Positions 24,452 to 29,829 of a stretch of 29,829 nucleotides of DNA are shown piece after piece. The stretch's first letter is position 1, and every line of letters begins with the position of its first letter. The DNA is from a virus. The DNA lies in IMG/VR virus record IMGVR_UViG_3300008267_000520, positions 1 through 29,829 of that record. One strand, written 5' to 3'. A program made the position numbers and the translations under genes. Under the pieces are notes generated by a model. That model saw only the letters and a list, made by a program, of their open reading frames with translations, was not told the DNA's origin and did not search any database.

Positions 24452-25825
24452 ATGACGTTAGGAAGTTTAGCACAGTATGGGACAGGGTTCCAAATTAAAG
24501 TAATTGCATGTTTATTAAATGATAAAAAGTTTTTACAAACCGTGCACGACATTTTATCTGATGAGTATTTTGATAACTCATCTCACAAGTGGCTAATTCA
24601 ACAAACATTAAAATATTATCAAGAATACCACACAACCCCCAGCCTAGAATACTTCCAGGTTGAAATTAAGAAGATTGAAAATGAAATCTTGAAGGTTGCT
24701 TTGGTTGAACAGTTGAGAGAATGTTACAAAACATTCGAATCAGCCGAGGATATTGAATATGTTGAAGGTGAGTTTGCTACTTTTTGTAAGAATCAACAGT
24801 TAAAAAATGCGTTATTTACCAGCGTAGAGATGTTAAACGCGGGGGACTATGACTCTATTCGTTTCCTCATTGATAACGCGTTAAAAGCGGGTCAAGACAA
24901 AAATATTGGCCACGAGTACGTTAAAGATATCGAGTCACGTTATAGAGAAGAACACCGTAGTATTATTCCTACTCCTTTTGAACGATTTAATGAACTATTA
25001 CAAAATGGTTTAGGTAATGGCGATTTAGGAATCGTGTTTGGTTCACCAGGTGGTGGTAAATCTTGGTGCCTTATTGCAATGGGTGCACACGCTGTTGAAA
25101 TGGGATTCAATGTTGTTCACTATACATTAGAATTAGGTGAAGGTTATGTAGGCAAACGCTATGATGCTTACTTCTCAGGAGTTAGTGTAGCTGAGGTGCA
25201 TAATCACAGAGAAAAAGTACAAAATGCCATTGATGCATTGCCGGGTAAATTGATTATTAAAGAATATGCACCTAGAAAAGCATCAATTTCCACATTAGAA
25301 TCACACATTCAGAAGTGCTCTGACTCTGAGATGAAGCCAGATTTAGTTATTATTGACTATGTTGATCTTCTTTCATCATTCCGCAAAAATCGAGAACGGA
25401 AAGATGAGATAGATGATATTTATATTAGTACTAAAAGTCTTGCCCGACAACTTAATATCCCTGTTTGGACTGCCTCACAAGTAAACCGAGCTGGTGCAAA
25501 AGATGATATTATTGAGGGTGATAAAGCGGCCGGCTCATATGATAAACTTATGATTGCCGATGTTGCTATATCCTTATCACGTAAGAGGCAAGATAAAGTT
25601 AGTGGACTAGGAAGATTTCACATTATGAAGAACAGATACGGCATGGACGGTTTAACATTCAATACAAAAATTGATACCACTACCGGTCATTTTGAAATTT
25701 TAGGTGAAAATTTTGAAGAAGATGAACCCCAAACCAAACAAAGCGCTTATTCTAACCAACTCGACTCAGTTGACAAATCATTACTAGCACAGCGCTTTTT
25801 TGAACTTAACCCCTCAAATTATTAA
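24452..25825 (+). CDS. Replicative DNA helicase, DnaB/gp41-like
   Basis: A 457-aa hexameric helicase. An N-terminal helical domain (residues 1-165) contains the DnaB-type IQQTLKYYQEYHTTPSLEYF stretch, and the RecA-like motor has Walker A GSPGGGKS at 197-204 and Walker B LVIIDYVDLL (Asp302). TASQVNRAGAKD matches the DnaB Q/N sensor strand, and RYGMDG is in the place of the arginine-finger region. It unwinds DNA 5'-3' ahead of the polymerase and would interact with a primase not seen here. It is close to T4 gp41 in length (475 aa). Confidence 0.9.
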   Translation: MTLGSLAQYGTGFQIKVIACLLNDKKFLQTVHDILSDEYFDNSSHKWLIQQTLKYYQEYHTTPSLEYFQVEIKKIENEILKVALVEQLRECYKTFESAEDIEYVEGEFATFCKNQQLKNALFTSVEMLNAGDYDSIRFLIDNALKAGQDKNIGHEYVKDIESRYREEHRSIIPTPFERFNELLQNGLGNGDLGIVFGSPGGGKSWCLIAMGAHAVEMGFNVVHYTLELGEGYVGKRYDAYFSGVSVAEVHNHREKVQNAIDALPGKLIIKEYAPRKASISTLESHIQKCSDSEMKPDLVIIDYVDLLSSFRKNRERKDEIDDIYISTKSLARQLNIPVWTASQVNRAGAKDDIIEGDKAAGSYDKLMIADVAISLSRKRQDKVSGLGRFHIMKNRYGMDGLTFNTKIDTTTGHFEILGENFEEDEPQTKQSAYSNQLDSVDKSLLAQRFFELNPSNY

Positions 25826-25831
25826 TTAACT

Positions 25832-27685
25832 ATGAATATCGAACAAAATATCTTGTCGGATGTAACTGTGTACCTTAAGTACGCAAAATACGTCCCCGAA
25901 AAAAGCAGGCGTGAGACCTGGGAAGAGCTAGTAACGCGTAATAAAAGTATGCACTTGGAAAAATTTCCTAACTTAACTGAGGAAATTGAAGCAGCATACA
26001 AGTATGTTTATGAGAAAAAAGTATTACCATCAATGCGTTCAATGCAATTTGCTGGTAAGCCTATTGAAATAAACAACGCTCGTATTTTTAACTGCTCATA
26101 CTTGCCTATTGATGACCACAGAGCATTTTCTGAAATTATGTTCTTATTACTATCAGGATGTGGAGTAGGTTACTCAGTACAAACTCACCACGTAGAAAAC
26201 TTACCTGAAATCAGAAAACCATTAAAATCAAAACGTTATTTGGTAGGTGATTCTATTGAAGGATGGGCTGATGCTGTTCGTATGTTGACTAAAGCTTATT
26301 TTGGTTACACAACTACTGCCCCCTTGTTTGATTTCCGCGATATTCGCCCTAAAGGAGCATCATTAATTACCGTTGGTGGTAAAGCACCAGGTCCTGAGCC
26401 ATTAAAAATTGCTTTAGTACATATGCAAGCGATTTTGGATCGCAAACAAGATGGTGAAAAATTAACAACTTTAGAATGTCACGACATTATTTGCCACTTG
26501 GCTGATGCTGTGTTGTCCGGAGGTATTCGTAGGGCTGCTTTGATTGCTTTGTTTAATTTGCATGATGAAGATATGTTGACTTGCAAATTTGGTAACTGGT
26601 GGGAACACAACCCACAACGTGGCCGCTCAAACAACTCAGCCGTATTGCTTCGTAATAAAATTGATAAAGATACATTTATGAGTCTTTGGAAGAAAATTGA
26701 AGCATCTAACAGTGGTGAACCTGGTTTCTTGTTTACAAATGATAAAGATGCAGGAACAAACCCCTGTGCTGAAATTAACTTGAAAGCTAACCAATTCTGT
26801 AACTTGTGTGAAATTAATGCTTCAGACATCGATTCACAAGAGGAATATAATGCAAGAGCTAAAGCAGCAGCATTTATTGGTACATTACAAGCCTCTTATA
26901 CTGATTTCCATTACTTGAGAGATATTTGGAGACGTACTACTGAAAAAGAAGCATTGCTAGGTATTGGAATGACTGGTATCGCATCTGGAGCTGTATTTAA
27001 CTTCAATATGAAAGAAGCAGCTAAAGCAGCTTGTGATGAAAACGAAAGAGTAGCCGCTATTTTGGGTATCAATAAAGCAGCTCGTGTTACTACAGTTAAA
27101 CCTTCAGGTACTACATCATTAGTATTAGGTACTAGCTCAGGTATCCATGCTTGGCACGATGATTTCTATATGCGCAGAATTCGTTTGGGTAAAAATGAGG
27201 CATTGTATCAATACTTGTCTATTTACCATCCTGAAATGTTAGAGGATGATGTATTTAAACCTACATTGCAATCAGTACTATCTGTTCCTCAACGTGCCCC
27301 AGAAGGTTCAATCACACGTAGCGAATCAGCTATGGATATGTTGGAGCGTATTAAAACAATTAACAAAAATTGGATTAAACCAGGCCATAGAAAAGGAAAT
27401 AATATGCACAACGTATCAGCTACAGTAACTATTAAACAAAGTGAATGGGCTGAGGTTGGAGATTGGTTGTATGAAAACAAAGAATACTTCACTGCATTGT
27501 CTTTCTTGCCGGAAGACTTGGGAACTTATGTGCAAGCTCCTTTTTCTACCATTACTGAGGAACAATTTAATGAAGCAGTTAAATCGTTACACTCATTGGA
27601 TATATCAAAAGTAGTTGAAATTGGTGATAATACAGCCCTAATGGACCAAGCGGCTTGCGCTTCAGGTGCCTGTGAAATTGTATAA
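25832..27685 (+). CDS. Class II (B12-dependent) ribonucleoside-triphosphate reductase
   Basis: A 617-aa ribonucleotide reductase that makes deoxynucleotides for phage DNA synthesis. Key residues are visible: Cys88 in IFNCSYLP, the catalytic loop NPCAEI with Cys312 and Glu314, Cys323 in FCNLC as partner, and the mobile C-terminal pair Cys609/Cys614 in ACASGACEIV. The C-terminal C-x4-C and monomeric layout fit the adenosylcobalamin-dependent RTPR type. No NrdB or activase gene is beside it, as expected for class II, which needs B12 from the host. Somewhat shorter than the Lactobacillus enzyme (739 aa). TTG/CGT codon use suggests high expression. A strong terminator follows. Confidence 0.88.
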   Translation: MNIEQNILSDVTVYLKYAKYVPEKSRRETWEELVTRNKSMHLEKFPNLTEEIEAAYKYVYEKKVLPSMRSMQFAGKPIEINNARIFNCSYLPIDDHRAFSEIMFLLLSGCGVGYSVQTHHVENLPEIRKPLKSKRYLVGDSIEGWADAVRMLTKAYFGYTTTAPLFDFRDIRPKGASLITVGGKAPGPEPLKIALVHMQAILDRKQDGEKLTTLECHDIICHLADAVLSGGIRRAALIALFNLHDEDMLTCKFGNWWEHNPQRGRSNNSAVLLRNKIDKDTFMSLWKKIEASNSGEPGFLFTNDKDAGTNPCAEINLKANQFCNLCEINASDIDSQEEYNARAKAAAFIGTLQASYTDFHYLRDIWRRTTEKEALLGIGMTGIASGAVFNFNMKEAAKAACDENERVAAILGINKAARVTTVKPSGTTSLVLGTSSGIHAWHDDFYMRRIRLGKNEALYQYLSIYHPEMLEDDVFKPTLQSVLSVPQRAPEGSITRSESAMDMLERIKTINKNWIKPGHRKGNNMHNVSATVTIKQSEWAEVGDWLYENKEYFTALSFLPEDLGTYVQAPFSTITEEQFNEAVKSLHSLDISKVVEIGDNTALMDQAACASGACEIV

Positions 27686-27697
27686 GAAAAAATAATT

Positions 27698-27726
27698 AAG
27701 GGCTTGGAAAACCAAGCCCTTTTTTG
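27698..27726 (+). terminator. Strong rho-independent terminator after the reductase gene
   Basis: A perfect 10-bp stem, AAGGGCTTGG (27698-27707) with CCAAGCCCTT (27712-27721), closed by an AAAA loop and followed by a T tract. It contains the -33 TTGG of the next promoter. Confidence 0.9.
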
Positions 27727-27734
27727 TATATTTA
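27704..27734 (+). promoter_or_regulatory. Host-type promoter TTGG-N19-TATATTTA
   Basis: TTGG (27704-27707) lies in the left arm of the terminator and TATATTTA is at 27727-27734. The ATG of the DpdA-like gene is 13 bases further on. The in-frame TTG at 27724 falls in this promoter and is therefore not the start. Confidence 0.62.
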
Positions 27735-27747
27735 TGTAGAAGATAAT

Positions 27748-28545
27748 ATGTCGTTTATTAAGAAATCACACGAGACCCCATTATGTTTACTCGAAGATAG
27801 TAAACAATTTAATGATTATGATTACTGTTTGCCTCATTTATTAGACAAAGAACCTGAGTACGAGGAATATTTCCGTCGTGCTAAAGAAGAGGGTCGTTAC
27901 ATTATTATGGACAACTCTCTCCACGAATTAGGTGAGGCATATGATTGGGAAAGATTAATATATTGGATTAATGAGATAAAACCCAATGAATTTATTGTTC
28001 CCGATTCTTGGGAAAATGCTAATATATCTATTTTAAATGCTGAAAAATGGGCTAATATGAAAGATTGGCCTGAGGGTGTAATGAAAGTAGCAGTTGTTCA
28101 AGGGATAGGATTGCATGACTTAATTCGTTGTTATGAATCATATAAAAATTTAGGATATAAGAAAATTGCATTTCCATATGGATTAACGTTTTATGCTAAG
28201 TATGTAAAACATCCTAATGTAGATATGGCTAAAATGTTAGGTAGAATTTCTATTATTACTCATTTCCACAATGTAAAAATAATTTCTCAAGGTGATAAAG
28301 TCCATTTATTGGGATGCTGCTTACCTCAGGAATTCTTATACTACCAAGGATTTACATTTATAGATACAATTGATACTTCAAATCCCATCATTGCCACTAT
28401 TGAGGGTACTAAGTATAAAGAATATGGTTTGATTACTAAACCTAAAACTCGAATTGACGATGTAATGTATATTGAACCCGAAAAAATTGATTACCAATTA
28501 TTAACATACAACCTAGAATATTTTAATAAACTTAATAAACTTTAA
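27748..28545 (+). CDS. TGT/DpdA-like DNA guanine transglycosylase
   Basis: A 265-aa protein (from ATG 27748) with the ordered motifs of tRNA-guanine transglycosylases on a TIM barrel: IIMDNS (Asp55, base recognition), FIVPDSW (Asp86), VVQG (Gln118), FPYG (about residue 142), HLLGCC (186-191) and FIDTIDTSNP, where Asp209 aligns with the nucleophile in the GxDxFDCVxPT motif of TGT. It lacks the C-terminal zinc CxCxxC...H site of TGT and is shorter (TGT has about 370-380 aa). Phage DpdA proteins exchange guanine in DNA for preQ0 or a derivative; queC lies 900 bases downstream and supports this. The host-type promoter suggests expression before the structural genes. A tRNA-modifying enzyme is the alternative. 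Confidence 0.72.
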   Translation: MSFIKKSHETPLCLLEDSKQFNDYDYCLPHLLDKEPEYEEYFRRAKEEGRYIIMDNSLHELGEAYDWERLIYWINEIKPNEFIVPDSWENANISILNAEKWANMKDWPEGVMKVAVVQGIGLHDLIRCYESYKNLGYKKIAFPYGLTFYAKYVKHPNVDMAKMLGRISIITHFHNVKIISQGDKVHLLGCCLPQEFLYYQGFTFIDTIDTSNPIIATIEGTKYKEYGLITKPKTRIDDVMYIEPEKIDYQLLTYNLEYFNKLNKL

Positions 28546-28546
28546 G

Positions 28547-28577
28547 TTGGAGGATTAAAAAATCTTTTGTATGTTAT
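28547..28577 (+). promoter_or_regulatory. Host-type promoter TTGG-N19-TATGTTAT
   Basis: TTGG (28547-28550) and TATGTTAT (28570-28577) are 19 bases apart. The ATG at 28582 is four bases past the -7 box, so the transcript would be leaderless. Contains the 14-mer TTGTATGTTATAGT found also before the SSB gene. Confidence 0.62.
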
Positions 28578-28581
28578 AGTT

Positions 28582-28824
28582 ATGGAAAATTTTCTATCAC
28601 TTTACGACTATCTAAAGAGACCAGCCGGCCGAGAATTAGGGATGCAAGTAAGCCAAGCAGCACAAGAGGCTAACATCCCTATTCAAAACAAATCAGTAAG
28701 TAACTCAACATACTCTGGACCTATCCAGATGTATCCTGAAAGTTGGTTGGATTTTTATTTTGGTAATCATGTCAAATCCGACATAGAAATTTTATATAAT
28801 GAACCAGACGACTTACCTTTTTAA
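28582..28824 (+). CDS. Small protein with SSB-type DDLPF tail
   Basis: An 80-aa protein. The in-frame TTG at 28567 lies inside the promoter, so ATG 28582 is the likely start. The N-terminus (LYDYLKRPAGRELGMQVSQA) is helical, the middle has a QMYPESWLDFYF segment, and the C-terminus ends NEPDDLPF, nearly identical to the acidic tail of the SSB at 21521 (GDDDDLPF) and like the DDDIPF tip of bacterial SSB. It could compete for or borrow SSB-tip binding partners. No known domain is recognised. Confidence 0.65.
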   Translation: MENFLSLYDYLKRPAGRELGMQVSQAAQEANIPIQNKSVSNSTYSGPIQMYPESWLDFYFGNHVKSDIEILYNEPDDLPF

Positions 28825-28827
28825 ATT

Positions 28828-28965
28828 ATGGAAAAAATAGATATTAACCCCGCTTGGGAAGCGGAAATTAAGAAAGTATTGGATGCTATTTGGGAAAATC
28901 GTTTTCGAATGAACTTGAATAATTTGGAAAAGTTACGTAAATTAGCAAATAAGACAAAATTATAA
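28828..28965 (+). CDS. Very small hypothetical protein (45 aa)
   Basis: A 45-aa, mostly helical protein, MEKIDINPAWEAEIKKVL followed by a basic second helix ending KLANKTKL. It starts three bases after the previous stop and ends one base before the next ATG, so it fills the gap exactly, as expected for a real gene. Function unknown. Confidence 0.55.
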   Translation: MEKIDINPAWEAEIKKVLDAIWENRFRMNLNNLEKLRKLANKTKL

Positions 28966-28966
28966 T

Positions 28967-29434
28967 ATGGAAACATTTACATCAACAGGGACAGGTGGAA
29001 TAGGAGTAACAGACCCTAACGTACTTTTAAAGTTCACATCATCAGGTCCCACAACATCAACAGGAACCGCAACAGGGTTATGGGTACATCCTCTATCAGG
29101 AGGAGGAACAGGTATAGGTACTACCTACCCTTCATCAGTAACTACACCTTCTACCCCTAACAACACAGTATCATTTTCAGCACCCGTATCATTTTCAAAT
29201 CCAATCAATTTTACACAAGCAACATCAAAACAAATTATGCAAAACAAAGTAGCAGTCTTCAAAGTAACAAGAGACAAAGACGAGAAAATCACTAACGCCG
29301 AGTTCATCAAAGAACTTTGGGTAGAAACCAAGAACGGACAATCAGTAGATTTCCAAGTAGCTAGAGACAAAGATTTAGCTGATTACGAAATGTCTGATCT
29401 TTCTATTAGAATAATTTACACAGTAACTTTCTAA
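28967..29434 (+). CDS. Low-complexity Ser/Thr/Gly-rich protein with C-terminal globular domain, unknown
   Basis: A 155-aa protein. Residues 1-90 are almost entirely Thr, Ser, Gly and Pro (for example TSTGTGGIGVTDPN and SVTTPSTPNNTVSFSAPVSF), like fibre or decoration proteins. Residues about 91-155 are charged and structured (NKVAVFKVTRDKDEKIT, ELWVETKNGQSVDFQVARDK, SIRIIYTVTF). It looks like a structural protein displaced among metabolic genes. The TAA overlaps the queC start (TAATG), so the two are probably coupled. Confidence 0.6.
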   Translation: METFTSTGTGGIGVTDPNVLLKFTSSGPTTSTGTATGLWVHPLSGGGTGIGTTYPSSVTTPSTPNNTVSFSAPVSFSNPINFTQATSKQIMQNKVAVFKVTRDKDEKITNAEFIKELWVETKNGQSVDFQVARDKDLADYEMSDLSIRIIYTVTF

Positions 29435-29829
29435 TGACAAAACAAGCAGTATTATCGTTAAGTGGTGGAATGGATAGTTCCACCCTACTGCTTCATCTAC
29501 TCGCCAATGGCTATGAAGTAACAGCACTATCCTTTGATTATGGACAAAAACACAATGTTGAATTACAACGTGCTAAAGAATTAGTAAAGTATTTGAATGC
29601 TCATTCTCGTTATGAGGATGAACAATACTATGCTAAAGTAAAACACCAAGTAATTACTTTAAAAGGTCTTGACAAATTACTTAACTCTGCTTTAGTAAAA
29701 GGTGGAGATGATGTTCCTGAAGGACATTATGCCGAAAGTAATATGAAAGCAACTGTGGTTCCTAACCGCAATAAAATTTTTAGTTCAATTATCCAATCAG
29801 TAGCATTAAGTATTGCAAATGAAAAAAAT
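29434..29829 (+). CDS. queC: 7-cyano-7-deazaguanine (preQ0) synthase QueC, partial
   Basis: The first 132 residues of QueC, cut by the window end. QueC converts 7-carboxy-7-deazaguanine to preQ0 using ATP and ammonia. The ATP-pyrophosphatase loop SGGMDSS is at residues 10-16, followed by FDYGQKHNVEL and the late motif VPEGHYAESNMKATVVPNRN, with VPNRN at 109-113. All are family hallmarks. In phages QueC usually serves DNA modification with a DpdA; the DpdA-like gene at 27748 fits that. Other pathway genes (folE, queD, queE) may lie just past the window. Confidence 0.93.
   Translation, partial: MTKQAVLSLSGGMDSSTLLLHLLANGYEVTALSFDYGQKHNVELQRAKELVKYLNAHSRYEDEQYYAKVKHQVITLKGLDKLLNSALVKGGDDVPEGHYAESNMKATVVPNRNKIFSSIIQSVALSIANEKN

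Noticed and set aside
26479-26829. 116-aa minus-strand frame inside the reductase gene
   Set aside because: Antisense to a conserved enzyme with all catalytic motifs in place; no motif of its own.
1-29829. tRNA genes, CRISPR arrays, insertion sequences or attachment sites
   Set aside because: Gaps between genes are under about 100 bases and none contains a cloverleaf, a regular repeat-spacer pattern, a transposase or flanking repeats that I can see.

Overview
This window is a contiguous piece of a lytic contractile-tailed phage genome of the T4-like (myovirus) type. Every gene lies on the + strand and there is almost no intergenic DNA; no stretch over about 100 bases lacks a gene. Tail sheath, tail tube, gp26-like protein, tape measure, LysM and hub/lysin proteins are followed by gp32-, UvsX-, FEN/RNase H- and gp41-like proteins. 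The host is probably a member of the Bacteroidota. The DNA is AT-rich, most starts have A-rich leaders rather than a clear Shine-Dalgarno, and four promoters have the form TTGG-N19-TATRTT, close to the -33/-7 promoters of that phylum. The host call is an inference.

Layout. (1) 1-5176: a partial upstream gene, a small conserved-looking protein, then five genes carrying six related LamG/concanavalin-type modules (putative adhesion or receptor-binding proteins). An HNH endonuclease gene interrupts the array. (2) 5192-6136: a fibre-like protein with a C-terminal beta-sandwich. (3) 6183-11738: sheath, tube, gp26-like protein with an overlapping second frame (possible programmed frameshift), and tape measure. 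(4) 11778-18681: baseplate and hub genes, including a LysM protein and a large hub protein ending in a CHAP-type peptidoglycan hydrolase. (5) 18678-21483: small proteins, three with T4-like candidate capsid-targeting N-termini, around a compact family A DNA polymerase. (6) 21521-27685: replication, recombination and nucleotide genes (gp32-like SSB, UvsX, 5'-3' exonuclease, DnaB/gp41 helicase, B12-dependent ribonucleotide reductase). (7) 27748-29829: a TGT/DpdA-like DNA guanine transglycosylase, small unknown proteins, and the 5' part of queC. This last set suggests the phage replaces guanine in its DNA with a 7-deazaguanine.

Regulation. Two promoter classes are visible. A -10-only element, AATATTTATAA, occurs six times, each 3-14 bases before the start codon of a structural gene; it behaves like a late promoter and some transcripts should be leaderless or nearly so. 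The second class, TTGG-N19-TATRTT, precedes the gp26-like gene, the polymerase, the DpdA-like gene and an 80-aa protein. Twice its -33 box sits inside a terminator hairpin, giving a compact stop/restart element.

The most notable observations are the DpdA-like/QueC pair, the gp26-like frame overlap at a T7 run, the HNH insertion that appears to have taken over the start codon of a LamG gene, the candidate capsid-targeting peptides, and the SSB-like DDLPF tail shared by gp32 and an 80-aa protein.
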